DNA from: Opitutus terrae PB90-1
Lineage (GTDB): Bacteria > Verrucomicrobiota > Verrucomicrobiia > Opitutales > Opitutaceae
DNA: 64,000 nt
Direction of reading: 5' to 3'
NCBI RefSeq assembly: GCF_000019965.1
Contig: NC_010571.1
Coordinates: 1,984,001-2,048,000 of the forward strand
This document shows, piece by piece, positions 34,154 through 44,860 of this stretch (positions are counted from its first letter, which is position 1; the number at the start of each line of letters is the position of its first letter). The notes below the pieces were generated by a model. That model did not search any database. It worked only from the letters and a program-made list of their open reading frames with translations, and had not been told where the DNA came from. The position numbers and the translations under genes were made by a program.

Positions 34154-35488
34154 ATGCGTGTTCTGATCGTGGACGATGAAGCGAGCATTCGACGGACCAC
34201 GCGCATCGCCGTCGAGACCACGGGCCACGCAGTCACCGAAGCGGCGAGCGGAGCCCGAGCGCTCAAGCTGCTCGAGGAAACTTCCTTCGATGCCGCGTTC
34301 GTCGATCTCAAGCTGGGCGCGGAGGATGGACTGGATCTGCTGTCGAAGCTGCTCAAGGCGCAGCCGCAGATCGCGGTGGTGATGTTCACTGCGTACGCGA
34401 ACGTCGCGACCGCCGTCGAGGCGATGCGACGCGGCGCGTTTGATTTCATTCCGAAGCCGTTCACGCCGGATCAGATCCGCGGAGTGCTCGCGAAGATCGA
34501 GAAGAACCGGGCGCTCGAGAGTCGGCTCGCGTCGCTGGAAACGCAGCTGGCCGACGCGTCGCCGCCGGTGGACCTCGAATCCGCCGAACCGCCGGTGCAG
34601 CGGGCGCTGGAGATTGCGTTCAAGGGTGCGGAGACGCCCGCGACCATCCTGATCCTGGGACCGAGCGGCACGGGCAAGAGCGTGCTGGCGCGGGAAATCC
34701 ATCGCCGCAGCGCGCAGCGCGACGCGGCGTTCGTGACGGTGAATTGTCCGAGCCTGTCGCGCGAGCTGCTCGAGAGCGAATTGTTCGGTCACGTGAAAGG
34801 CGCGTTCACGAGCGCCGTCGCGGATGCCGTGGGCAAGGTCGCCGCCGCTGACGGCGGCACGCTTTTTCTCGACGAGATCGGCGAGCTGCCGCTGGAAATC
34901 CAACCCAAGCTGCTCCGGCTGCTCCAGGAACGGGAGTATGAGCGTGTTGGCGATCCGCGGCCGCGACACGCCAACGTGCGCGTGATCGCCGCCACCAACC
35001 GCGACCTCGCCGCCGAGATGAAGGCCGGCCGGTTCCGCGAGGATCTGTTTTACCGCTTGAACGTGATCACGGTAACGCTGCCGGGCTTGAGCGAGCGGCC
35101 CAGCGATCTGCTGCGGTTCGCGGAGGATTACCGGAAGTTTTTCGCCGCGCGCATGGGCAAGCGCATCTCCCGGTTCGCGCCGCCGGTGCTGGCGGCGTTC
35201 GCGGCGTATCGCTGGCCGGGCAACCTGCGCGAACTCCGCAACGTGATCGAGCGTGCGGTGATCCTGACGTCGGGCGAGATCATCGAGCTCCACGATCTCC
35301 CCGAGGAGCTGGGCGCGCAGGTGAGCCCGACTGTCGCGGTCGGCGCGCCGGTGACGATCGATGCGCTGGAGGCCGAGCACATCCGGCGGGTGTTGGCGAC
35401 GGCACGCAACTTGGAGGAAGCCGCGCGCACCTTGGGCATCGATCCGGCCACGCTCTATCGCAAGCGCCAGAAGCTCGGTCTGCTCTGA
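34154..35488 (+). CDS. NtrC-family sigma-54-dependent response regulator (AlgB-like)
   Basis: A 444-residue regulator from ATG at 34154 ([11 protein letters not shown]). Receiver domain 1-115 with Asp51 (AAFVDLKLG) and Lys in [11 protein letters not shown]+ domain with Walker A GPSGTGKS (from about residue 169), [13 protein letters not shown] (216-221 is GAFTSA instead of GAFTGA), [14 protein letters not shown] and the arginine-finger region. The C-terminal Fis-type HTH is [24 protein letters not shown]. It pairs with the kinase 18 bp downstream; the arrangement and kinase architecture resemble KinB/AlgB. The loop substitution may alter sigma-54 contact. Confidence 0.9.
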   Translation: MRVLIVDDEASIRRTTRIAVETTGHAVTEAASGARALKLLEETSFDAAFVDLKLGAEDGLDLLSKLLKAQPQIAVVMFTAYANVATAVEAMRRGAFDFIPKPFTPDQIRGVLAKIEKNRALESRLASLETQLADASPPVDLESAEPPVQRALEIAFKGAETPATILILGPSGTGKSVLAREIHRRSAQRDAAFVTVNCPSLSRELLESELFGHVKGAFTSAVADAVGKVAAADGGTLFLDEIGELPLEIQPKLLRLLQEREYERVGDPRPRHANVRVIAATNRDLAAEMKAGRFREDLFYRLNVITVTLPGLSERPSDLLRFAEDYRKFFAARMGKRISRFAPPVLAAFAAYRWPGNLRELRNVIERAVILTSGEIIELHDLPEELGAQVSPTVAVGAPVTIDALEAEHIRRVLATARNLEEAARTLGIDPATLYRKRQKLGLL

Positions 35489-35505
35489 GGCGCACGGCCG
35501 TCTCC

Positions 35506-37299
35506 ATGCTGCGCACCCGCCTCTATCTCGGCTTGCTGCCGCTGCTGCTGTTGGTGGTCGGCTCCGGCGGTTACGCGATTTACGTCACGCGCGAGCTGGC
35601 AGGCTCGCTGCAACGCGACCTGATCGGCAACTATCGCGACATCCTCGCGTGCCAGCAGATGCGCGCGTCGGTGCGGCTGATGACCTCCGCGGTTTCGCTC
35701 GCGCGCCGCGGCGAGCCGCTCGCTGCGCAACAGGAATTCGAGGAACAACGCGCCGCCTTCACCCGAGAGTTGATGGAGCAGTCGGCGCGCTCCGCCGGCA
35801 CGCCGCGGGCGGCTTTCATCGAGCGCTTGGACGACGCTTTTACCGAGGTCGCCACGCGCGGCGAGGCCCTGCTGCAGGCCGGCGGAGCCGGGCGGCTCGA
35901 AGTGGTGCAGGCGCACGAGCGGGCGCTGTACCGGACGCTGGCCGCGATTGAAGAGTTGAACGGCCGCGACTTCGCCGCCGCGCAGCAGACCGCCGCGCGG
36001 GCCGAGCAGATGCAGGCGACGACCGAACGCGTGCTGTTCACGGCGATCATCGTGGCGTTCGTGCTCTCGTTGCTCGTCGCGTGGCGATTGGCGGCGGCGT
36101 TGCTCAAGCCGATCAAGGCGCTCACCGCCTCCGCCGTGGCGGTCGGCGAAGGCGAACTCGAACGCGATGTGCCCGCGGAATCGCGCGACGAGCTCGGCCA
36201 ACTCGGCCGCGCATTCAATCAGATGGCGGTGAAACTTCGCGCCTATCGCGACGCTACGATGGCGAAGGTGTTGCGCACGCAGCGCACGATGGAGGCGACG
36301 CTGACCTCCACGCCCGATCCCGTGTTCGTCGTGGCGCGCGACGGCACGCAGGAGGTGCGCAATCCGGCGGCGGACCAACTCGCGGCCACGGCTGACTTCG
36401 CGCAGGGTTTTCCGCCGGCGATCGCCGAACCGCTGGCGGACGTGCTCGCCCGCGGCGAGCACTACTTGCCCACCGACTACGGACGCGTGGTGACGTTGCG
36501 CGTCGACCGCGAGGATCGTCACTACCTGCCGCGCATCCTGGCCATTGGCGACGCGTTGACGGAGTTCAAAGGTGCGGCCGTGGTGCTGCAGGACGTCACC
36601 AAGTTCCGGCTGCTCGACGACGCGAAGACCAACCTGGTCGGCACGGTGAGCCACGAGCTGAAGACGCCGCTCACCGGGCTGCGGATGGCGGTCTATCTTT
36701 TGCTGGAGCAGCAGATAGGCACGTTGACCGCGCCGCAGCGCGAACTGCTCGAAGGCGCGCGCGACGATGCGGACCGGCTGCTGCGCATTCTGGATAATCT
36801 GCTCGATCTAGCGCGGTTGGAGGCGGGCGCGACGGCGTTGCAACGGCGAGAGATCGGCATTGGCGAGTTGCTCGCGGCCATCACGGCGGAGGCGCGCGGG
36901 CTCTTCACGGCGGCAGGCCAGCGGCTGGAGGTGCAGTGTGCGCCGGAGGTCGAGGCCACCCGGCTGCACGTCGATGTCGACCGGTTGCGCCATGTGTTCA
37001 TCAACCTGTTGGCCAACGCGGCAAAGTTTTCCCCGGAAGGAGCGACGATCCGGTTGAGCGCAGCGAAGGCCGATCCGGGCTTCGTGCGCTTCGCCGTGCA
37101 CGATGAGGGACCGGGGATTCCCGCGGACGCGTTGACACATGTGTTCGATCGATTCTATCGCGCCCCCGGGCAGACGAAATCCGGCGCAGGGCTCGGGCTG
37201 GCGATCGCGCGTGAAATTGTGGTGGCGCACGGCGGCACGATCGCGTGCCGCAGCGAGGAAGGACACGGGGCGGAGTTTCATTTCCTGCTGCCGGTTTGA
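35506..37299 (+). CDS. Sensor histidine kinase with HAMP and PAS (KinB-like)
   Basis: A 597-residue kinase: first helix LYLGLLPLLLLVVGSGGYAIY (about 6-26), a periplasmic four-helix-type region of about 145 residues, second helix near 175-198, HAMP (about 198-250), PAS-like segment (TLTSTPDPVFVVARDGTQEVRNPAADQL), phospho-His383 in GTVSHELKTPLTGL, and an ATPase domain with NLLANAAKFS, DEGPGIPADAL and GAGLGLAIAREIV. It follows the NtrC-type regulator closely and is its expected phospho-donor. The ligand is unknown. Confidence 0.9.
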   Translation: MLRTRLYLGLLPLLLLVVGSGGYAIYVTRELAGSLQRDLIGNYRDILACQQMRASVRLMTSAVSLARRGEPLAAQQEFEEQRAAFTRELMEQSARSAGTPRAAFIERLDDAFTEVATRGEALLQAGGAGRLEVVQAHERALYRTLAAIEELNGRDFAAAQQTAARAEQMQATTERVLFTAIIVAFVLSLLVAWRLAAALLKPIKALTASAVAVGEGELERDVPAESRDELGQLGRAFNQMAVKLRAYRDATMAKVLRTQRTMEATLTSTPDPVFVVARDGTQEVRNPAADQLAATADFAQGFPPAIAEPLADVLARGEHYLPTDYGRVVTLRVDREDRHYLPRILAIGDALTEFKGAAVVLQDVTKFRLLDDAKTNLVGTVSHELKTPLTGLRMAVYLLLEQQIGTLTAPQRELLEGARDDADRLLRILDNLLDLARLEAGATALQRREIGIGELLAAITAEARGLFTAAGQRLEVQCAPEVEATRLHVDVDRLRHVFINLLANAAKFSPEGATIRLSAAKADPGFVRFAVHDEGPGIPADALTHVFDRFYRAPGQTKSGAGLGLAIAREIVVAHGGTIACRSEEGHGAEFHFLLPV

Positions 37300-37307
37300 C
37301 GCACCGG

Positions 37308-37343
37308 GCTCGTGCAATCCGCGAACGTCGGGGGCGCACGAGC
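37308..37343 (+). terminator. Hairpin after the KinB-like gene
   Basis: GCTCGTGC (37308-37315) pairs with GCACGAGC (37336-37343), 9 bp past the stop codon. No T-tract, so only a weak terminator candidate. Confidence 0.3.
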
Positions 37344-37470
37344 GCAGGTTGCGCGGCGCGGCGCTAGCCTTCGCCGCGCGACGGCCTGCTCGCTGCGGGT
37401 AGCGGCTGCACCGCAAGCAGTTTGGTGGCCCGACCGCGAACTGGCACGGCGCGTAATGCACGCTCCGGTC

Positions 37471-37674
37471 ATGAATCGGCTTTTGGGCTCAGGGCTGCTG
37501 TTGGCTGGCGCGGTGATGCTCTACGAGGGCAGGCAGGCGCATGAACTCGCCATGGCGAATGCCGCCGCGATGGGCGCGCCGGACACCTCAGCCAAATCTG
37601 TATGGTTGCTGGCATTGGGAGCCGTTGCTATAATTTGGGGTCTGTTCGCGGTGCTGCGTCGAACGATCACCTGA
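37471..37674 (+). CDS. DUF3185-like two-helix membrane protein
   Basis: A 67-residue protein from ATG at 37471 (MNRLLGSGLLLAGAVMLYEGRQ), with a second helix SVWLLALGAVAIIWGLFAVL and a short basic end. The spacing of two helices around a polar loop, and the SAKSVWLLALG motif, resemble DUF3185 proteins, which often neighbour YqjD-type genes. The ATG 15 bp upstream is an alternative start. Function unknown; it heads the envelope-stress set that follows. Confidence 0.65.
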   Translation: MNRLLGSGLLLAGAVMLYEGRQAHELAMANAAAMGAPDTSAKSVWLLALGAVAIIWGLFAVLRRTIT

Positions 37675-37724
37675 AATCACCGGCGGTCGACGGTCGCGCA
37701 ACCAACCCTCAACCCACCGAAACG

Positions 37725-38039
37725 ATGAAGAATGATTCTGGAACCGCCACTGAGACCCCGGAGCAAATCGTCGAGCACATCAGCCGGCTGATGGCTGAGG
37801 CCGAAGCGATGCTGGAAGGACCCGTCTCCGGACACGGAGGGGAAAAACTCAACAAGCTGCGGGCGCAGTTCGAGTCGCTGCAGGCGAAAGCGTCCTCCGC
37901 CTACGGTGAAGCCCGGGACAAGGTCGTCGCCGGCGCGAAAAGCACCGATCAGGTGATTCGGCAGCATCCTTACGAAGCGCTCGCGATCGCCCTGGGCGTG
38001 GGAGTGCTTTTGGGCGTGTTGATCCGTCGCAATGACTGA
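37725..38039 (+). CDS. YqjD/ElaB-family (DUF883) membrane-anchored protein
   Basis: A 104-residue protein starting MKNDSGTATETPEQIVEHISRLMAEAEAML. A long amphipathic helix (about 10-80) is followed by HPYEALAIALGVGVLLGVLIRRND, the characteristic C-terminal anchor of ElaB/YqjD proteins, which in E. coli bind ribosomes and the inner membrane in stationary phase. Its end overlaps the next gene by 8 bp, in the YqjD-YqjE-YqjK order known from E. coli. Confidence 0.85.
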   Translation: MKNDSGTATETPEQIVEHISRLMAEAEAMLEGPVSGHGGEKLNKLRAQFESLQAKASSAYGEARDKVVAGAKSTDQVIRQHPYEALAIALGVGVLLGVLIRRND

Positions 38040-38448
38040 GCGCGGCATGGCCGACGGCGCGGCGCCGACGAGCGGCGGGCTGTTGAACGCAGTCCGCGGT
38101 CTCGCGGACGGCCTGTTCGCGTCGGCGCAGCAACGGCTGGAACTCTTCGCCCTCGAGCTGCACGAGGAAAAGCTGCGCGCTGTGCAGCTTTTCATCTGGC
38201 TGAGCGTCGCCGTTTTTGCCGGCGGACTTGGCTTGATCTTCGCGAGCGTGACCGCGGTTTACCTTTTCTGGGAGACGGCGCGGTTGCCGGTGCTAATCAC
38301 GCTGACGCTCGTCTATCTGTTCGTTGCCGTGGCGGCGGCATGGGCGGCGCGCCGCTGCTTGAAACGACTGCCGAAACCGTTCGAGGCCAGCCTGGCTGAA
38401 CTCCGCTCCGATCGCGCATGTATTCCACCGCGGACTTGGACGAACTGA
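38032..38448 (+). CDS. YqjE-like / phage-holin-family (DUF1469) membrane protein
   Basis: A 138-residue protein with an N-terminal LLNAVRGLADGLFASAQQRLELFALELHEEKLR segment and two membrane helices (LFIWLSVAVFAGGLGLIFASVTAVYLFW; VLITLTLVYLFVAVAAAWAA), typical of the YqjE/holin-X family. The ATG at 38032 overlaps the previous stop; an internal ATG at 38047 is also possible. It overlaps the following gene by 31 bp, so the three are probably expressed together. Confidence 0.8.
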   Translation: MTERGMADGAAPTSGGLLNAVRGLADGLFASAQQRLELFALELHEEKLRAVQLFIWLSVAVFAGGLGLIFASVTAVYLFWETARLPVLITLTLVYLFVAVAAAWAARRCLKRLPKPFEASLAELRSDRACIPPRTWTN

Positions 38449-38735
38449 CGCAGCGCAAGCGCGTGTTGCAGCAGCAGATCGCGCTTACGCGCGAGCACTG
38501 TGCGTCGTTCGCGACGGAGATCGCCCGTCCGCTTGCGTTGATCGACCGGGCGCGAGCGCAATGGAAACGAGTCTCGCCGGTGGTGAAGCTGGCGACGATT
38601 CCGCTCGCGCTGCTGCTGTTCCGAGGCCGGGCCCGCGTGCGCGCGCGGATCCGCTTCCTGCAGGGGGCGTGGCGCTGGATGCCGGTGGTGTTGGGCGTTG
38701 CGCGCTGGGCGCGGGCGTCGAGGCCTGTGAGCTAG
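38418..38735 (+). CDS. YqjK-like small protein
   Basis: A 105-residue basic protein (MYSTADLDELTQRKRVLQQQIALTREHCASF...) with a helical N-terminal half and a hydrophobic segment VSPVVKLATIPLALLLFRG. Homology is too weak for a firm family, but position after YqjD- and YqjE-like genes and the N-terminal RKRVLQQQI pattern fit YqjK. Convergent with the U32 peptidase, 11 bp apart. Confidence 0.6.
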   Translation: MYSTADLDELTQRKRVLQQQIALTREHCASFATEIARPLALIDRARAQWKRVSPVVKLATIPLALLLFRGRARVRARIRFLQGAWRWMPVVLGVARWARASRPVS

Positions 38736-38746
38736 CGAAGCGGCGC

Positions 38747-41305
<2,559 letters not shown>

Positions 41306-41462
41306 AGCGGAACGCGAGGCGAGGGAAGGAGAGGGCGCGGCGGCGACGGACATTGGCGGAGAAACTGTGCGAGCAGCGGTGGGCGGGCAAGCAACCGCAG
41401 CGACCGGCGACAGAATCTGGTGCGCGATGCGTAGTTGGGCGGCCGCGAGGAAGCGGACGAAC

Positions 41463-42368
41463 CTACTCGAGAGAAGGTTCCTGCTGCTTCAGCCGAACCT
41501 GTTCGTGCAGCAGTTGCAGGAATTGCTGGGCGCCACGGCTCTGGTAACGCTGCAAGTGACGCACGACGACGAGCTCGCGCGTCGGTGCGCTGCCGGTCAG
41601 CCGCAGGTAAGTGAGCGTCTCCCGGTCTTTCTCTTCCTGGTCGACGCGGGGCAGGATCGAGATCGCCAGTCCCATCGCGACGAGAGTCTTCAGCGTAGCG
41701 ACTTGCGCGCACCGATAGCCGACCTTCGGTTGGAAGTTGTGCCCGCCGAAGAAGCTGCGGATTTGGGCGGCGAGCGTGCTGGATTCGCCCATCGTGACGA
41801 AGGTCTCGTCGGCGAGGTCGTTGATCGAAATTTCCTTTCGCGTCGCAAACGGGTGATTTTTGCCGACAACCAGCAGCAGCGGCTCGGTCATCAACGGCTC
41901 AACGGACACGCGTGGATCGTCCACCGGCAGTGTGACGATCGCCAGGTCCAGGTCGCCCTCGACGACGCCGTGCACCAAGTCGACCCGGAAGTCCTCGATC
42001 AGGTTGATCTGAAGGTTCGGCAGCTCGCGTTTGCACACCTCGATCATCGGCAGCAGCAAATACGGGGCGACCGTCTGGATCGCGCCGACCGTGATTCGGC
42101 GATCCAGCGAGGGGTGATCGCTGAGTTCCTTGGCGGCGTTCTCGACGTCGTAGACGATTTGCCGCGCCCGCTCGATGAAAACGGCGCCCGCCTCGGTGAG
42201 CACGGCGCGCCGGCCGAGCCGGTGGAAAAGTTTGTGGCCAACCTCTTTTTCCAGATTTATAATCTGTTGGCTTAGCGACGGCTGAGTCACGTTGCACCGC
42301 TCCGCCGCCCGGGTGAAGTTTCCCGTGTCGGCCACGGCCACGGCGTAGCGGAGTTGGTATAATTCCAT
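41463..42368 (-). CDS. LysR-family regulator, OxyR-like
   Basis: A 301-residue regulator beginning MELYQLRYAVAVADTGNFTRAAERCNVTQPSLSQQIINLEKEVGHKLFHR, an OxyR-type winged HTH. The effector domain ends with QVATLKTLVAMGLAISILPRV as in OxyR. The two redox cysteines of E. coli OxyR (199 and 208) are not at the aligned segment, which reads MGESSTLAAQIRSFF; a Cys occurs instead shortly after, in GYRCAQV. An OxyR-pattern operator overlaps the start codon, so autoregulation is likely. It is divergent from a 60-residue membrane protein gene. Confidence 0.87.
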   Translation of the reverse strand: MELYQLRYAVAVADTGNFTRAAERCNVTQPSLSQQIINLEKEVGHKLFHRLGRRAVLTEAGAVFIERARQIVYDVENAAKELSDHPSLDRRITVGAIQTVAPYLLLPMIEVCKRELPNLQINLIEDFRVDLVHGVVEGDLDLAIVTLPVDDPRVSVEPLMTEPLLLVVGKNHPFATRKEISINDLADETFVTMGESSTLAAQIRSFFGGHNFQPKVGYRCAQVATLKTLVAMGLAISILPRVDQEEKDRETLTYLRLTGSAPTRELVVVRHLQRYQSRGAQQFLQLLHEQVRLKQQEPSLE

Positions 42369-42403
42369 AGGAGGATCCTATGGATCAGATAGGATAACGC
42401 AAT
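42367..42403. promoter_or_regulatory. OxyR-type operator (ATAG-N7-CTAT-N7-ATAG-N7-CAAT)
   Basis: ATAG at 42367, CTAT at 42378, ATAG at 42389 and CAAT at 42400 have the exact 7-bp spacers of the extended OxyR site; only the last element differs by one base from CTAT. The first half is also the palindrome CATAGGA-GGA-TCCTATG (42366-42382). It covers the start codon of the oxyR-like gene and lies about 78 bp before the divergent ATG. Confidence 0.7.
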
Positions 42404-42480
42404 TTCAACTATTGAAGGGTTTGCCGTATTATCCCGTCGCACCGGTTCCTGACGGAGCCGACCAGCAACGACAAACACAC

Positions 42481-42663
42481 ATGAAATACAGCAAACTGAT
42501 CCTAGCGGCCACCCTTGGCGCAGTCGCCCTCGCCGCCTTCGTGCTTTCTTTCCGTTCCCCCGTTGGTGCCGACACCGTGATTGCCTACGGCAGCGTTCTC
42601 GCGCTGCTCGCAGTCACCGCGGTGGAATACCGCATCAACTGGCGACGGGTATTCGGCCGCTAA
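42481..42663 (+). CDS. Small two-helix membrane protein
   Basis: A 60-residue protein, MKYSKLILAATLGAVALAAFVLSFRSPVGADTVIAYGSVLALLAVTAVEYRINWRRVFGR, given here only in part by motif: two hydrophobic helices (about 5-24 and 32-49) separated by a short polar loop, and a basic C-terminus facing the cytoplasm. No family recognised. It is divergent from the OxyR-like gene, shares its operator region and ends in a strong terminator, so it is a complete small transcription unit. Peroxide- or stress-linked expression is an inference from the operator. Confidence 0.7.
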   Translation: MKYSKLILAATLGAVALAAFVLSFRSPVGADTVIAYGSVLALLAVTAVEYRINWRRVFGR

Positions 42664-42692
42664 TTCGGCTGAGTGACGTAACACCTAATAAC

Positions 42693-42721
42693 AAGGGGCC
42701 CGGGCAACCGGGCCCCTTTTT
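42693..42721 (+). terminator. Rho-independent terminator
   Basis: Stem GGGGCCCGG (42695-42703) with CCGGGCCCC (42708-42716), GCAA tetraloop, then TTTTT; two upstream A residues extend the stem into the T-run. Confidence 0.9.
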
Positions 42722-42841
42722 CGTGCCCGCACCGCCCGGAGGGAGGTTGCCAAGGCGGTCGCGTGCCGGGACTCTCTGCCTGCGTTTAGACAAAACCGGC
42801 CGCCGGCGCCGCTCTATTGGAAAACAACGCGCTCCACCCAC

Positions 42842-43357
42842 ATGGAGGATGTCGATGACCACACGTCTTGGGCAGAATGGTTTCAGCTTCACGGCTCCAG
42901 GCTGCTGCTGTGCGCCCGGCAATGGACGCCCTCGCTGGCGGACGCCGAGGACGTGGTTCAGGAAGGATTCGTTCGCTACTGGAAACATCAGCGGCATTTG
43001 GGCGGAGATCCCTTTGCGCTGGTGCTTACGTCGGTGCGGCGCGCGGCATTGGATCGTGCGCGGAGCGACGCACGGCGGGCGCAACGCGAGGATCACTATG
43101 GCCAGGAAGGAAGTGGGGACGCGCCGTTCTTCGCCGTTGGCGCTGAGGCCGATGAACGCACCCGCGCGGTGGAAGCGGCGCTGCGACAGCTGCCGGCCGA
43201 GCAGCGCGAGGTCCTCGTACTCAAGCTCTGGGGCGAACTCACCTTCGCCGAGATCGCTCGGGAGTTGGACCTTTCGCCCAACACCGCGGCCTCGCGCTAC
43301 CGCTATGCGCTCGGAGCGCTCAAGGAGCACTTGACCGCTGCTGATTGCCATGGATGA
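42842..43357 (+). CDS. ECF-type RNA polymerase sigma factor
   Basis: A 171-residue sigma factor. Region 2 is visible in FQLHGSRLLLCARQWTPSLADAEDVVQEGFVRYWKHQ and region 4 in ALRQLPAEQREVLVLKLWGELTFAEIARELDLSPNTAASRYRYALGALKEHL. The linker is Arg/Asp-rich. Overlaps the next gene by 8 bp; that gene codes for a membrane protein that could act as its anti-sigma factor. Target promoters are unknown. Likely a local envelope-stress switch together with the PDZ protein. Confidence 0.88.
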   Translation: MEDVDDHTSWAEWFQLHGSRLLLCARQWTPSLADAEDVVQEGFVRYWKHQRHLGGDPFALVLTSVRRAALDRARSDARRAQREDHYGQEGSGDAPFFAVGAEADERTRAVEAALRQLPAEQREVLVLKLWGELTFAEIARELDLSPNTAASRYRYALGALKEHLTAADCHG

Positions 43358-43799
43358 CGCATTTCAAGAACTGGAGAGCGAGCTCCGCGGGCTGATGCCG
43401 TTAGCGCCGTCGCACCGGTTGCGGACGGCAATCGCCCAGGAACTGGCGCCGAATCGGAATCACGTGCGTTACGTGTGGTGGGCCCTGCCGATCGCTGCGG
43501 CCGTCGCGCTCGCCGCGAGCCAGTGGTCAGCCGATCCCGCGGCCGGGCGACTGGATTCGCCGCCCGCCGGGGCCGCGGCGCAAGTGCCAGCGGACGTGTT
43601 TCGGCCGGTGGCGGCGGAGAACGTGCTATTGCGCTCCGAAGAGGAGGGCGTCCTCACGTTCGCTGACGGCACGCCAGCGCGGCAGATCCGCGCATCCTAC
43701 GTCGACACGATCACGTGGCGGAATCCCGCGACGAACGCCTCGCTGACGTGGACGCTGCCACGCGAGGAGATCCGGGTGGTTCCCGTTTCGTACCAATAA
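43350..43799 (+). CDS. Membrane protein, putative anti-sigma factor
   Basis: A 149-residue protein: cytoplasmic N-terminus (about 40 residues, MDDAFQELESELRGLMPLAPSHRL), one membrane helix (VWWALPIAAAVALAASQW) and a periplasmic tail ending in SLTWTLPREEIRVVPVSYQ. It has the topology of an anti-sigma factor and overlaps an ECF sigma gene, but the zinc motif HxxxCxxC of the ZAS group is absent. Function is inferred from position only. Confidence 0.65.
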   Translation: MDDAFQELESELRGLMPLAPSHRLRTAIAQELAPNRNHVRYVWWALPIAAAVALAASQWSADPAAGRLDSPPAGAAAQVPADVFRPVAAENVLLRSEEEGVLTFADGTPARQIRASYVDTITWRNPATNASLTWTLPREEIRVVPVSYQ

Positions 43800-43819
43800 G
43801 GCGTCCGATTTTCCCACCT

Positions 43820-44809
43820 ATGAAAACATCGATGTGTGTTACGCTCGCATTCGCGGCGCTGGCCTCCTGCTTGTCGGCGGCGCAGCCGGAAAAATCCGAT
43901 GGCAGACCGCAGCCAGCCGACGCTCCCGCGGCGCCGAAGTCGGAGCGACGGGTCTTGATCCGACATGAACGCGCGACCGGCGAGACCGAAAACGTGCCAT
44001 TTCTCGGGGTCGAGACGGGCCGCATTTCGCCGACGCTGACCGCGCAACTCGGGCTCGCGGAAGGCGCCGGTTTGATCGTGCGCAGCGTGGTGCCGAACAG
44101 CCCCGCGGCCGCGGTGCTGCACGCGCATGACGTGTTGCTCAAGCTCGACGACCAGATCCTGGTGGAGACGCATCAGCTCGCGGTTTTGATCCGCCAGCGC
44201 AAGGAAGGCGACGAGGTGGTGCTCACCTACGTTCGCGCAGGAAAACAGGAAACGGCCAAGGTGAAGCTATCGACCCAGGCGGTGCCGAAGCTGGCCCTGC
44301 GCGCGCCGTTGGGTGGCGACGAGGGTTTCGATCGGCTGCTGCGCGACGGAGGCGAGATGCCCCACGAGGATCTCAACCGTGTCTTGTCGCTGCTCGATCA
44401 ACGCGCCGCTCGCGCGCCCGAGGCATTGCATCGTTTCGCGGAATCATCCGGCCCGGGGCCGCATATTCGTGCGCTCAAGGTCCACCCCGCCAACAGCAAC
44501 ATCGTGTTCACCGATGACGAGGGCGAATTGGCTCTCACCATCAAGGACGGCAAGAAAACACTGGTCGCGAAAGATCCGAAAGGCGAGGCGCTCTACTCCG
44601 GCCCGATCGACACGCCGGAGCAACGCGCGGCCCTGCCCGACAAGGTGCGTGATCGGCTGGAGCAGATCGAGTCGATGGACGACTTCAGCTTTCGCGCCGA
44701 GGAGGATCTGCCGAACAAACTGCGCGTGCTGAAGCCGTCTGCGCGACGGGTCCAGCCACCGCGGCATCTCCGCACGATGCAACACCGCCGGGCGCCGGCC
44801 GCCATCTGA
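43820..44809 (+). CDS. Exported PDZ-domain protein
   Basis: A 329-residue protein from ATG at 43820 with a signal peptide (MKTSMCVTLAFAALASCLSAAQ). A PDZ domain spans about residues 60-150 (FLGVETGRISPTLTAQLGLAEGAGLIVRSVVPNSPAAAVLHAHDVLLKLDDQ; then LAVLIRQRKEGDEVVLTYVRAGK). No protease residues are seen, so it is not a DegP-type enzyme. The remainder is charged and unrecognised, with a basic tail. Downstream of the ECF and anti-sigma genes, it may be a target or sensor of that module. Confidence 0.8.
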   Translation: MKTSMCVTLAFAALASCLSAAQPEKSDGRPQPADAPAAPKSERRVLIRHERATGETENVPFLGVETGRISPTLTAQLGLAEGAGLIVRSVVPNSPAAAVLHAHDVLLKLDDQILVETHQLAVLIRQRKEGDEVVLTYVRAGKQETAKVKLSTQAVPKLALRAPLGGDEGFDRLLRDGGEMPHEDLNRVLSLLDQRAARAPEALHRFAESSGPGPHIRALKVHPANSNIVFTDDEGELALTIKDGKKTLVAKDPKGEALYSGPIDTPEQRAALPDKVRDRLEQIESMDDFSFRAEEDLPNKLRVLKPSARRVQPPRHLRTMQHRRAPAAI

Positions 44810-44817
44810 CCGTGTTG

Positions 44818-44844
44818 GCGGGCCCGGGTGACGCGTGGGCCCGC
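44818..44844. terminator. Bidirectional hairpin between convergent genes
   Basis: GCGGGCCC (44818-44825) pairs with GGGCCCGC (44837-44844) around an 11-nt loop, 17 bp from the stop of the DUF4199 gene and 9 bp from that of the PDZ gene. No T-tract. Confidence 0.4.
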
Positions 44845-44860
44845 GCGATGCGAGGGCCGT

